A stretch of 64,000 nt of DNA from Delftia tsuruhatensis NBRC 16741 (lineage in GTDB: Bacteria > Pseudomonadota > Gammaproteobacteria > Burkholderiales > Burkholderiaceae_C), in NCBI RefSeq assembly GCF_001571325.1, contig NZ_BCTO01000051.1:1-64000 (forward strand), written 5' to 3'. Positions 26,984 to 35,426 of the stretch are shown here, piece by piece (the first letter of the stretch is position 1; every line of letters starts with the position of its first letter). The notes beneath the pieces were generated by a model, which was not told the origin of the DNA, did not search any database, and was given only the letters and a program-made list of their open reading frames with translations. A program made the translations under genes and the position numbers.

Positions 26984-27661
26984 ATGAGCGACACGTCAAA
27001 TATCCGTTGTGCGAACTTGAATGCCCTTTGCCTGCGCTTGGGCAGGACCAATCGGAAGGGCGACAACTCGGGCTCCCCTTTGGAGTTGATCAATCGACTT
27101 GGCCGGACATCGAGTTATTGGTCTGATCGCTTGAGAGGGAGAAAGCCCATAGGCGCGAAGCTGGCGCGGGAGATAGAAGAGGCGCTGAACCTGCCGAAAT
27201 ATTCCCTTGACGGGGATGAAGAACACAGCGACTTCGTTCAGGTCTCGCAACTCAGCGTCGGCGTGACCGAAGACTCGGATGTTGGGAGCGCTCTTGTGGC
27301 GGAGCTTGGCGCATTGCAGTTCCGGCGCGACTTTTTGCGCTCAGTTGGTGTCAGTGCGGTGAACGCGGCCCTCGTCCATGTGGCAGGAACCAGCATGGAG
27401 CCCACGATCCGGGATGGGGCCGTGCTCTTGCTCAATCGTGCGGATGGAACGCCGCGCCGTGGCAGCGTCTATGCATTCGCGTGGGAAGGGCAGATGCTTG
27501 TGCGGCGCTTTCAGCGGGTGGGCGATGTTTGGCATGCAGTGGCTGACAACGCTGATAAAAGCGAGTACCCGGATATCGTCATTGCCGGGAAGGCAGAGGG
27601 CCTGGTGCAGAGGCATATGGGTTGGGGCCAAGCTCTGAGTCTGTCGTTGCTTGGTGGCTGA
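26984..27661 (+). CDS. S24/LexA-like phage-type repressor
   Basis: A 225-residue regulator. An N-terminal DNA-binding region spans about residues 8-72 (NLNALCLRLG, SPLELINRLGRTSSYWSDRL). The C-terminal S24 peptidase-like domain has the nucleophile motif GTSMEP with Ser137. The usual catalytic Lys of the VKR motif is replaced by Arg174 (LVRRF), so self-cleavage is doubtful. I chose the ATG at 26984; a GTG 18 bp upstream is possible. No phage structural genes lie nearby, so it looks like an orphan from a lost element. A piece of a second copy follows. Confidence 0.78.
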   Translation: MSDTSNIRCANLNALCLRLGRTNRKGDNSGSPLELINRLGRTSSYWSDRLRGRKPIGAKLAREIEEALNLPKYSLDGDEEHSDFVQVSQLSVGVTEDSDVGSALVAELGALQFRRDFLRSVGVSAVNAALVHVAGTSMEPTIRDGAVLLLNRADGTPRRGSVYAFAWEGQMLVRRFQRVGDVWHAVADNADKSEYPDIVIAGKAEGLVQRHMGWGQALSLSLLGG

Positions 27662-27680
27662 CTCTTTCATCCGTCGCGGA

Positions 27681-27816
27681 CACTTGAATGCTTTGTGCAT
27701 GCGTTTGGGATATGGCAGTCGCAGAGCCAAGCGCTTGGCTCTCCCTTGGAACTGATCAACCGGCTTGGCCGGTCGCCCAGCTTTTGTAAATCACCGTCTC
27801 GCGACATTGCTGTCAT
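27681..27816 (+). pseudogene. Fragment of a second repressor gene
   Basis: Only 19 bp after the repressor stop, the sequence again encodes the repressor's DNA-binding region: HLNALCMRLG, then after a one-base deletion GSPLELINRLGR, identical to the intact copy over those 12 residues. No start codon and no C-terminal domain remain. The similarity fades after about 27785. It is a decayed partial duplicate, not a working gene. Confidence 0.75.
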
Positions 27817-27874
27817 TGAGCAACCGCACCCGCTGCGGCGAGAATGGCATCATGCCGAAAGAACGGAGTGACAT

Positions 27875-28609
27875 ATGACAAGCCGGATATTGACGGTTGG
27901 AATTCTTGCGACGCTGTGCGTTGCGACAGCACAGGCACAGACCCCGCCGGACCTTGCCGATCTTGTCGGCGCGCGCGGCGCCGGCGGGGAAACCCAGATG
28001 CAGGCGCGTGGCTACCAGCAGGTGCGCGCCACCCGCGTGCGGGAACAATCCTGGACCTTCTGGTGGAGCGACGCGCAGCGTGCCTGCGTGGCGATTTCCA
28101 CCGACGATGGCCGCTACGCGTCGATCAACCGCATCCCTGAGCAGAACTGTCGTCCTGGAGGCGTGGCAGGCGACATACCGCCGCGCCCGCACCAGCCGGA
28201 CGCGCTCACACTCATCTGTTACGGTCAGGGCGAGCATGCAGTGTTCTCCAGCCACTCGGGCTACGAGTGGAACGACAGGCGCAAGCACTACGAGCCCACG
28301 CAGCGCGTGGAGTCTGCGAACGAGCAGTTCCAGACCGGCGTGCAGTTCGAGTTCCGCGATGGCCGGGGACGCATCCACCTGAGCGACAAGATGATTCCGC
28401 CCCTGAATTCCGGCGGCGTCGACGGTTGGTGGCAGCTGGAGGATGTGCAGATGTCGCCCGACCGCATCACGGCGCGCTATCAGGTCAACGGCCTCAACAG
28501 GCTCAGCGTGAACATCGACCGGCGTACCGGCATGGTCGAGATCAAGGACAAGCCCGGCTTTGTCGGCAAATGCGACCAGGGAGACTGGGGCGCGGGCCGC
28601 AAGTTCTGA
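27875..28609 (+). CDS. Secreted protein of unknown function
   Basis: A 244-residue protein with a clear signal peptide (residues 1-22, cleavage after AQA). The mature part starts DLADLVGARGAGGETQMQARGY, followed by WTFWWSDAQRACVAI, a pattern I associate with a widespread family of small periplasmic proteins with no assigned role. Three Cys remain in the mature chain besides one near residue 70. An AACGGAG sequence lies a few bases before the ATG. It ends 2 bp before the next gene, so the two form an operon. Confidence 0.68.
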   Translation: MTSRILTVGILATLCVATAQAQTPPDLADLVGARGAGGETQMQARGYQQVRATRVREQSWTFWWSDAQRACVAISTDDGRYASINRIPEQNCRPGGVAGDIPPRPHQPDALTLICYGQGEHAVFSSHSGYEWNDRRKHYEPTQRVESANEQFQTGVQFEFRDGRGRIHLSDKMIPPLNSGGVDGWWQLEDVQMSPDRITARYQVNGLNRLSVNIDRRTGMVEIKDKPGFVGKCDQGDWGAGRKF

Positions 28610-28611
28610 AG

Positions 28612-29733
28612 ATGGAGGCCCCCACCCCTACAACCGACAGCGGCCCTGTGCGCAGCACGCTGTCAATCCGCTTGACCACATTGCTGTGGGCAGTGCTTGT
28701 GCTTTGTTTCGTGGCGGGCCTGCCGATCCTTCTCGGTGCGAGTTGGCTCTCGCTGCCTGCTTTGCTACTGGCGGCCGCGCTGATCGCGGTTCCGCTGGTC
28801 TGGACTTGGCGGCGGATCTCGCGTTCGTCCAGGGCACGGTCCTGGGCTGCAAGTTGGCTGCATGGCAGCGTCGGATTGTGGTTTTTGTTGTGCGGATTGG
28901 CGGCAGCACCGGTGTATGTCCTTGCCGTCATGACCGAGACACGTCCAGCCATCGTGCCCACCGTCACCATGTCCAACGGACCCCGCACCGTCGTGCTGCA
29001 AGGCATGCAGCACGTGGGTGCCGAGCGGTTCTTCAAGACCATAGTCTACGACCTTGAGAAGGCATTAGCCGACGGTTATGTGTTGGCCTACGAAGGCGTG
29101 GCCAACAGCGATCCGGAAGCCGACGCCTGGTTCAAGAAGGTCCTGACCCAGGGTAAAGACCTTGGCGACAGCTACCGAGAGCTCGGCCAGAACTGCGGTC
29201 TCGCCTACCAGATCGACTACTTTGGGCCGGTGGTGGCTGATGCCAAGGCCCACCCCGAACGGCACGTGACCATGGACGTGGACACGCGAGCGATGAAGCA
29301 GGAGTACGACAGATTGGTGCAGAGCGACCCAGCCTTCGCGGCAGCGATGCGCCAACGTGAAGTGCAGCAAGCCACCGACGCTGAAGACGATTCATCGGAC
29401 GTCGTGGCGCGTGTGATCGAATGGCAGAAGTCTGGCGATGAGCGGCAGGTCACGCTCGCCGGCACACTGTGCCGCGGGTTCATGACCTATGTGATGCGCC
29501 GTTCCGGCCAGGGCGGCGGCGGTGACCTGGACCCGGTGGTGCTCGACTTCCGCAATCGCCACCTTGCAAGGCAATTGCTGGATGACAAGCGCCCGAAAAT
29601 CTACGTCACGTATGGCGCTGCGCATCTGCCAGGCGTGATGGAAATCATGCAGCGTGAGCCAGGCTGGAAGGTGGAGTCGGTGAAGTGGATGCGCACCATC
29701 TCGGCGCCTGAGCATCTGGAGGGGCGGCTTTAA
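28612..29733 (+). CDS. TraB/Tiki-superfamily-like membrane protein
   Basis: A 373-residue protein. Three hydrophobic segments fill the first 110 residues (about 20-40, 45-60 and 82-100), then a long soluble domain follows. Two His-containing motifs, VVLQGMQHVG at about 125-134 and YGAAHLPG near 345, are arranged like the two GxxH motifs of the TraB/Tiki/EreA group, together with the Glu in LAYEGV. That group includes proposed metalloproteases. The assignment is by pattern only. It starts 2 bp after the secreted protein. Confidence 0.55.
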   Translation: MEAPTPTTDSGPVRSTLSIRLTTLLWAVLVLCFVAGLPILLGASWLSLPALLLAAALIAVPLVWTWRRISRSSRARSWAASWLHGSVGLWFLLCGLAAAPVYVLAVMTETRPAIVPTVTMSNGPRTVVLQGMQHVGAERFFKTIVYDLEKALADGYVLAYEGVANSDPEADAWFKKVLTQGKDLGDSYRELGQNCGLAYQIDYFGPVVADAKAHPERHVTMDVDTRAMKQEYDRLVQSDPAFAAAMRQREVQQATDAEDDSSDVVARVIEWQKSGDERQVTLAGTLCRGFMTYVMRRSGQGGGGDLDPVVLDFRNRHLARQLLDDKRPKIYVTYGAAHLPGVMEIMQREPGWKVESVKWMRTISAPEHLEGRL

Positions 29734-30124
29734 CCTGGCGGGGACGCATGGCGCCGAGTGTATTGGTCGAGACTGCTGTCCGGTCTTGAAAACAGACAAC
29801 ACCCGCGCAGCATTCAGCCTCGATTCGCGTCTCTTGATGCACCAAGCGCGCTGATGCTTGTGCGGAGCAGGCGGCCTGTGCGGCGGCTCTTTTCCGCAGC
29901 GGTCGCTCGCGGCTTAGTGGGGTACGACTGCTGATGGCCGGTAGTGCGCGTTCGTCGGCGAAGTCTGGAAGACCGCAACCGCCGCAAAGCCGACACCGAC
30001 AGGCCCGCGACGAACGACTGCAACGGGTCGATAGCCGTCGTTGGGTTGTCGCCGCTGAACGTCGTCAACCAGCCGAAGCCGTCGCTCGAAAGTCTTCGCG
30101 CGACAACTACAAGAAGGGCAGTTG
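29734..30124. other. Gene-free decayed region
   Basis: These 391 bp hold no convincing coding sequence. Short open frames on both strands show no family resemblance or ribosome-binding sites. The base composition is patchy, with many TCG/CGA repeats between 29940 and 30110. I read it as degraded DNA within the accessory patch. Confidence 0.5.
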
Positions 30125-30403
30125 ATGAAAAACCTACTGCGAAGGGCGGCGATCACGGCGTTGCTGGCAACTCTGGGATGCAGCCAGTCGCCGAGTGGCC
30201 GGTAGGAAGCGACGCAAAGCGTCGATGTTCTGCTGAAAAATGGCCACCCGCAGACAGTGGCATTTGTCCTCAACGCAGGGGACGTTTGCGCATTCGGCCA
30301 GCAGTGGAGCTTTGAAAAGGAGCTGCGTTACAAGGAAGTGATCTGCCCCCAGGGCAAGGGCTGGATCACTTCCGACACGCCATTCAAAAAGCTGGGCGGT
30401 TGA
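30125..30403 (+). pseudogene. Small lipoprotein gene split by an amber codon
   Basis: The ATG opens a lipoprotein signal peptide, MKNLLRRAAITALLATLGC, with lipobox TLGC. A TAG at 30203-30205 then stops the frame after 26 codons. The same frame continues without interruption for 65 more codons (EATQSVDVLLKNG, then GDVCAFGQQWSFEKELRYKE) to TGA at 30401. The downstream part looks like a real small secreted domain with two Cys. It is most simply a point-mutated lipoprotein gene of about 92 residues; amber readthrough is the alternative. Confidence 0.65.
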
Positions 30404-30435
30404 GTTGGCAATGGGGCGAGTGCTCGCAGCGCCCC

Positions 30436-31503
30436 TCAGAAGCTATGCATCAACCCCGCAGCCACCCCCGTAGCCACATCCTTGTTCTGCCCGCCCTGAA
30501 ACCCTCCGCTCCAATGCGTGCGGTCCAGTTCCGCATACAGCTTGCTGCGGCGTGACAGCTTGTATTCCGCAAACAGCAGGGCGCGGGTGTAGCCGTCTGC
30601 GGCGCGGCCGCTGCGTTCGCGTTCCACGCGGTACAGGGCGGCGGTCAGGTCCAGCGTGCTGCGGGCGGACCAGGTGGCGCCCAGCGAGTGCACGCGCTGC
30701 ACGGTGCGGGCGGTGGTGGCGTTGGTCTGGCCGTCGCTGCGCGCGGTGTTCAGCGCAAGGCGCAGCTTGTCCCATTGGTAGCTGGCGCCCAGGGTGGCGG
30801 CTTTCAGCTCCCACTGGTCTGCGGTCTTGAAGCGCTGGTAGGCGCCGGAGACGGTCCATGTCTTCGTGCCATAGGCCAGGCCCGCGCCGGCCGATGAGCG
30901 GGCGGAGCCGCCTTGCGCCGTCTCGCCAAAGCTGTACATGGCGCGGGCGGTGAGGCCGCCGAAGCGGCCGGTGTACTTGACCGAGTTGTCCAGCCGGTAC
31001 GAGCCGGTGGTGGCGCCCGCGCTGCCGTATTCCACGCCCAGGCCGTGGCTGCTGAGCGCGGCGGTGGCGATGTTGGGGTTGAAGGAGGCAAACCGCATGC
31101 CCACGGGGTCCACGGGGCTGATGGCCTCTGCCAGCAGGTTGGTCTGGCGGCCGGCCGTGACCTGGCCCCAGCTGCCGCCCAGGCCCACGATGGCCGCGCG
31201 GTCGAAGAACTTGCTGGAGTTGGCGGTGGTGCCGGTGTCCAGGTTCAGGCCGGTTTCCAGGTTGAACAGGGCGTACATGCCGCCGCCCAGGTCTTCGCGG
31301 CCCCGAAACCCGAAGCGGCTTGTGGTGTTGACGCCGCTGGACAGCGCGGCGCCCGAGGTGTTGCTGGCCGCGTTGGCAGCGGTGAGGCCGCTGGTGTAGC
31401 GCACGCCGGTATCGGCAATGCCGTAGAGCGTGATGCTGGATTGCGCAAGGGCCGACAGCGGTGCGGCGGCGAGGGTGATCAGCACCAGGGTTTTGGTGTT
31501 CAT
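30436..31503 (-). CDS. Outer-membrane porin (Burkholderiales type)
   Basis: A 355-residue porin. The signal peptide ends ALAQ near residue 20, and the mature start SSITLYGIADTGVRY is the classical opening of this porin family. Further marks are SRFGFRGREDLGGGMYALFNLE and the C-terminal MHSF ending in Phe, needed for Bam-dependent assembly. It forms a trimeric diffusion channel. It lies 155 bp downstream of the binding-protein gene in the same direction and is likely in the same LysR-controlled unit or has its own promoter. Confidence 0.92.
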   Translation of the reverse strand: MNTKTLVLITLAAAPLSALAQSSITLYGIADTGVRYTSGLTAANAASNTSGAALSSGVNTTSRFGFRGREDLGGGMYALFNLETGLNLDTGTTANSSKFFDRAAIVGLGGSWGQVTAGRQTNLLAEAISPVDPVGMRFASFNPNIATAALSSHGLGVEYGSAGATTGSYRLDNSVKYTGRFGGLTARAMYSFGETAQGGSARSSAGAGLAYGTKTWTVSGAYQRFKTADQWELKAATLGASYQWDKLRLALNTARSDGQTNATTARTVQRVHSLGATWSARSTLDLTAALYRVERERSGRAADGYTRALLFAEYKLSRRSKLYAELDRTHWSGGFQGGQNKDVATGVAAGLMHSF

Positions 31504-31658
31504 GGGTGTGGCGAGGGTGATAGGGCTGGGCAGCGGCATGCCGCAGCAGTGCCGTTGCAGCGCCGCTGGATGGAGGTCGAACCGGGGAGGGGTGAAGGCC
31601 CCCTGTGTGTCGAGGGCCTTGAGTGCCTAGAGAGCCTTGAGGGCTCGGGGGCCTGCCG

Positions 31659-32504
31659 TCAGGGCTTGGCCGCCGGCTCCATGCCGGTGCTGCGCACGAT
31701 GGGCGCGGCGGCGGGGGCCGCCAGGAAGCGGATCAGGTGTCGCGCCGTGTCAGGGCTCTTGGCGCCGGTGGCCACGCCTGCGGAGAAGAACACGCGCTGC
31801 TGCACTTCATCGGGCAGGGGGCCGACGAATTCCAGCTCCTTGAACGGCAGCAGTTCGCTGACCTGCTGGAAGCCGATGTCCGCATCGCCACGCAGCACCA
31901 CGGCGCCCACGCGCTCGCTGAGGATGCGGGTGGCCTTGCCCTTCATCTGCTCGGCCACGCCCAGGCGCGGGAACAGTTCGTTGGCCAGGTAGGTGCCGCT
32001 GGCGCTGGCCGAGTAGGCAACGGATTTGGCGTCCAGCAGGGTCTGCCTGAGCGCATCCACGGTGCTGATGTCGGGCTTGGGCGTGCCCTTGCGCACGCTC
32101 ATGCCGATCATGGAGCGCGCCAGGTCCACGCGGCTGCCCGCTTCCACCTTGCCTTGCGCTGCCAGGTTGTCCAGGGCCGAGTCGGCGAGGATGACCACGT
32201 CGAACTGCTCGCCCCGCGCCAGCCGGCTGGGAATGGAGTCCTGCGCATTGCCCATGGAGGCGCCACGCGAGGTGACGACCTTGTGGCCCGTGGCCTGCTC
32301 GTACAGGGGTATCAGCTGGTCGTAGGCGGCAGAGAAGCCGCCCGAGGTGACCACGCGGATTTCATCTGCGGCGGCGGTAGAGGGCGCGGCAGCGCCCAGG
32401 GCCAGGCCCAGGCTGAGGGCGCCGCCCAGCAGCGCGCCCAGGGTGCGGCGGCGCAGGGTGGATGGCACGGAGGACTGCAGGGGGGTGGAACGGATGGCGG
32501 TCAT
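31659..32504 (-). CDS. ModA-like periplasmic binding protein
   Basis: A 281-residue exported solute-binding protein. A long signal region with an Arg-rich start (RRRTLGALLGG) ends near residue 47. The mature chain begins EIRVVTSGGFSAAYDQLIPLYEQATG and continues with FDVVILADSALDNLA, matching the molybdate/tungstate and related oxyanion-binding fold. No cognate permease or ATPase is adjacent, so the ligand is uncertain. An AGGAGA lies 7 bp before the ATG. It follows the Bug-type gene by 54 bp. Confidence 0.75.
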   Translation of the reverse strand: MTAIRSTPLQSSVPSTLRRRTLGALLGGALSLGLALGAAAPSTAAADEIRVVTSGGFSAAYDQLIPLYEQATGHKVVTSRGASMGNAQDSIPSRLARGEQFDVVILADSALDNLAAQGKVEAGSRVDLARSMIGMSVRKGTPKPDISTVDALRQTLLDAKSVAYSASASGTYLANELFPRLGVAEQMKGKATRILSERVGAVVLRGDADIGFQQVSELLPFKELEFVGPLPDEVQQRVFFSAGVATGAKSPDTARHLIRFLAAPAAAPIVRSTGMEPAAKP

Positions 32505-32558
32505 GGTTTGTCTCCTGGTTTTTTATGGTTGGGGAACGGCTAACGGCTGCCGAGGGAA

Positions 32559-33533
32559 TCAATCGGCGGTGATTTTTCGCTCGCGGATGATGCGGCCCCA
32601 CTTGGCGTGCTCGGCGCCAATGAACTGGCCCAGTTCCTCGCGGGTGCCCGGGGCGGCGGTCTGGCCGTGCTTGAGCAGGTTGTCGCGCACTTCGGGGGTG
32701 TTCAGCACCTTGACCAGCTCGGTGTTCCAGCGGTCCAGCAAGGGCTTGGGCGTCTTGGCGGATGCCACGAAGGCGTACCAGTTGGTGGCGTTGAAGCCGG
32801 GGAAGCTCTCGGCCACGGTGGGCACGTTGGGCAGGTAGGCCGGGCGCGTGAGGCCCGTGGTGGCCAGCGGGATGAGCTTGCCCGATTCGATGTGGGGCAG
32901 GGCCGTGGGCGGGGCTGCGTAGAAGGAGGTCACGCGGTTGCCCAGCACGTCCTGCAGGGCGGGCGCGCCGCCCTTGTAGGGCACGTGCAGGGTGTCGATC
33001 TTGGCGACATCGTTGAGCAGTTCACCGGCCAGGTGCGATGCGGAGCCGGGGCCGGTGGAGGCGAAGTCCAGCTTGCCGGGTTCGCGCCTGGCCTTGGCCA
33101 CGTATTCGCCCAGGGTCTTGATGCCCGTGGCGGCCGGCACGACGAGCACGTTGGGAAAGTTCACGCCCATGGTGATGGGGGCCAGGTCCTTGAGCGGGTC
33201 GTAGCCGATCTTCATGAAGTGCGGCGCAATGGCCAGCGGGCCGATGGAGCCGAAGAGCAGCACCGAGCCGTCGGACGGGCCATTGGCCACCTGCGTGTGG
33301 GCCAGGTTGCCGCCCGCGCCGGGCTTGTTTTCCACGACCACGCTCTGGCCGATGTTCTCGCCCAGCTTCTTGGCGATGATGCGCGCGGCAATGTCGGCCG
33401 AGCCGCCTGCGGCGAAGCCGACCACCATGACTACGGGTTTCTTGGGGGGGAAGTCCTGGGCCTGGGCGGTGCCCACGGCCAGGGAAAGAAGGGCGGCCAG
33501 GGCGCCGCCCGCGATCAGTCTGCGTTGGTGCAT
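32559..33533 (-). CDS. Bug/TctC-family receptor
   Basis: A 324-residue periplasmic binding protein. The signal peptide ends AQAQ near residue 25. The mature start KPVVMVVGFAAGGSADIAARI and the block VVVENKPGAGGNLA are the two hallmark Bug-family loops. YKGGAPALQDVLGNRV follows in the second lobe. It is an orphan with no TctAB genes beside it. It is divergent from a LysR regulator gene, which probably controls it together with the ModA-like and porin genes downstream. Confidence 0.88.
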   Translation of the reverse strand: MHQRRLIAGGALAALLSLAVGTAQAQDFPPKKPVVMVVGFAAGGSADIAARIIAKKLGENIGQSVVVENKPGAGGNLAHTQVANGPSDGSVLLFGSIGPLAIAPHFMKIGYDPLKDLAPITMGVNFPNVLVVPAATGIKTLGEYVAKARREPGKLDFASTGPGSASHLAGELLNDVAKIDTLHVPYKGGAPALQDVLGNRVTSFYAAPPTALPHIESGKLIPLATTGLTRPAYLPNVPTVAESFPGFNATNWYAFVASAKTPKPLLDRWNTELVKVLNTPEVRDNLLKHGQTAAPGTREELGQFIGAEHAKWGRIIRERKITAD

Positions 33534-33609
33534 GTCGTCTCCGTTTGTTGGTCTTGCCTGCCCGCAGGGGGCAGCGTTATCAAGGGCGCCATCCTATGCA
33601 GGGGCTGCT

Positions 33610-33620
33610 ATTCTGTGAAT
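33610..33620. promoter_or_regulatory. Candidate LysR-type operator
   Basis: An inverted repeat ATTC-TGT-GAAT lies in the 111-bp region between the divergent Bug-type and LysR genes, 24 bp before the regulator start. LysR regulators usually bind interrupted palindromes here. It does not show the textbook T-N11-A spacing, so confidence is low. Confidence 0.3.
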
Positions 33621-33644
33621 TGCAACTTTTGGAGGGACTGTTGC

Positions 33645-34547
33645 ATGCAGCGCATCAAATTCGACATGGGGGAGCTGATCGCCTTCGTGACCACGGCCGA
33701 GAAGGCCAGTTTTCGCCTGGCCGCAGAAGCGCTTTTCCTGTCGCCGCCTGCCTTGAGCCGGCGCGTGGAGCGCCTGGAGTCGGTGCTGGGCGTGCGGCTG
33801 CTGGAGCGCACCACGCGGCAAGTGAAGCTGACCGAGGTAGGCCATGAATTCCTGCAGGAGGCGCGCCGGGCCCTGGCCGGCCTGGACGAGGCCGTGCAGC
33901 GCGTGGATGACCAGGTCAAGCTGCGCCGTGGCCGGGTGACGGTTGCCTGCGTGCCTTCGGTGGCCACCAATCTGCTGCCCCCGGTACTGAAATCCTTTGC
34001 CGTGGAGCAGCCCGATGTGCAGGTGCACGTCATCGACGAGAGCGCGCACCAGGTGGTGGAGGCCGTGCTGCGCGGGGAGGCGGATTTCGGCCTGAGCTTC
34101 ACGGGCAGCCAGGAGCCGTCGCTGCGCTTTGAGGCGCTCACGCGCGAGCGCTATGTGCTGGCCATGCCGCGCAGCCATGCCTGGGCCGGGCGCAGCCAGG
34201 TGGAATGGGCCGAGCTGGCGGGCAAGCGCCTGGTGTCCGTCTCCCACCAAAGCGGCAACCGCCTGCTGCTGGACCAGGTCATGGCCGGCCTGCCAGAGCA
34301 GCCCGTGGCCTGGCACGAATGCAACCACGTCACGGGCGCCCTGGCCCTGGTGGAAGCGGGCCTGGGCCTGGCCGCCGTGCCCCAGCTGGCCCTGCGCCAG
34401 GACCATGCCCAGGTCTGCGGCGTGCCGCTGACCGCGCCCGATGTGTGGCGCACGCTGGGCCTGCTGCAGCGGCGCGATCGCATGCTCGGGCCTGTGGCGC
34501 AGGCGTTGCGGGAGTGTCTGGTGCAGGCCCAGGAAGCGGGCCGCTGA
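33645..34547 (+). CDS. LysR-family regulator
   Basis: A 300-residue LysR-type transcriptional regulator. The N-terminal helix-turn-helix covers about residues 5-65 (FVTTAEKASFRLAAEALFL, then PALSRRVERLESVLGVRLLERTTR divided by a short loop). The effector-binding domain follows from residue 95 (GRVTVACVPSVATNLLPPVL). An AGGGA-rich ribosome-binding site (GGAGGGA) precedes the ATG. Divergence from the Bug receptor implies control of that unit by the receptor's ligand or its product. Confidence 0.9.
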   Translation: MQRIKFDMGELIAFVTTAEKASFRLAAEALFLSPPALSRRVERLESVLGVRLLERTTRQVKLTEVGHEFLQEARRALAGLDEAVQRVDDQVKLRRGRVTVACVPSVATNLLPPVLKSFAVEQPDVQVHVIDESAHQVVEAVLRGEADFGLSFTGSQEPSLRFEALTRERYVLAMPRSHAWAGRSQVEWAELAGKRLVSVSHQSGNRLLLDQVMAGLPEQPVAWHECNHVTGALALVEAGLGLAAVPQLALRQDHAQVCGVPLTAPDVWRTLGLLQRRDRMLGPVAQALRECLVQAQEAGR

Positions 34548-34844
34548 GCGGGAATGCCGGTTCGGCAACGGCCCGCTTGTGCGCGATGCAGATGCCCGCC
34601 TCGCTTGTGACCCGGATGGTCCCCCGAACAGCACCGACGGGGCAGGTTTAAGGCTTTATATGAGTTTTAATCATGTAATTGTGAGATAAAACCATTTTAC
34701 TTCATTGATTTGGCTCCATATCATCCGCTCCCATTGTTCGTTTGCATTTTGGGAAGCAGTCATGGCCATCACTTCACCTCGGACCGCATGGTCGCCACAA
34801 CCGGCTCCCGCGTTGAACCCCGGCCATCTTGCGTGAGAGCAGCA
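34548..34844. other. AT-rich leader of the FMN reductase gene
   Basis: This 297-bp gap contains no gene. Between about 34645 and 34735 it is markedly AT-rich for this genome, so promoter elements for the downstream reductase are probably here. I could not assign a hexamer pair with confidence. Confidence 0.4.
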
Positions 34845-35426
34845 ATGACAGGTCCACTTCGTCTGGTCGCCGTATCCGGCGGACTGCAGCGCCCCTCCAA
34901 GTCTGCCGCCCTGGCAGAGCATCTGTCTGATCTGATCGCCGACGAAGTTCCGTGCGAACAACGCCTGGTGGAACTGGGCCAGCTCGCGCCGCAGCTTGCC
35001 GGCGCGGTGTGGCGCTCGCAGTTGCCAGAGACGGTGGAGCGTGAGCTTGCGGCGGTGGAGCAGGCGGATGTGCTGGTGGTGGCCACACCAGTCTTTCGCG
35101 GCGCCTACACCGGACTGTTCAAGCACTTCTTCGACTTCGTCCACCAGGACGCCTTGATCGACAAACCCGTGCTGCTGGCGGCCACCGGTGGAAGCGAGCG
35201 CCATGCCCTGGTGATCGACCACCAGTTGCGGCCGCTGTTCAGCTTCTTCCAGGCACGCACCCTGCCACTGGGTGTCTACGCGACCGACAAGGATTTCGTG
35301 GACTACCGCCTGCACGACGAGGCATTGCTACAGCGGGCCGCGCTGGCGGTTCAGCGGGCATTGCCGCTGGTCGAACTGAGGCAGCGCACCATGCCCCATC
35401 TGGCCGAATCAGCGGCTGTTGCCTGA
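34845..35426 (+). CDS. NAD(P)H-dependent FMN reductase
   Basis: A 193-residue flavodoxin-fold reductase of the SsuE/MsuE group, which supplies reduced FMN to two-component monooxygenases such as alkanesulfonate monooxygenases. It opens LVAVSGGLQRPSKSAALAEHL (the phosphate-binding loop) and continues ADVLVVATPVFRGAYTGLFKHFFD, then KPVLLAATGG. The ATG at 34845 is preceded by GAGAGCAGCA. No monooxygenase gene is adjacent, so its partner is elsewhere or it has a general role. Confidence 0.83.
   Translation: MTGPLRLVAVSGGLQRPSKSAALAEHLSDLIADEVPCEQRLVELGQLAPQLAGAVWRSQLPETVERELAAVEQADVLVVATPVFRGAYTGLFKHFFDFVHQDALIDKPVLLAATGGSERHALVIDHQLRPLFSFFQARTLPLGVYATDKDFVDYRLHDEALLQRAALAVQRALPLVELRQRTMPHLAESAAVA

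Noticed and set aside
29814..30068. 84-codon frame on the minus strand in the accessory patch
   Set aside because: It is Arg/Ser/Thr-rich with no ribosome-binding site or recognisable motif. I consider it chance reading of degraded DNA.
31606..31650. Imperfect CCTTGAG-type repeats between the porin and the ModA-like gene
   Set aside because: The copies are short, irregular and not clearly tandem; I could not separate them from chance low complexity.
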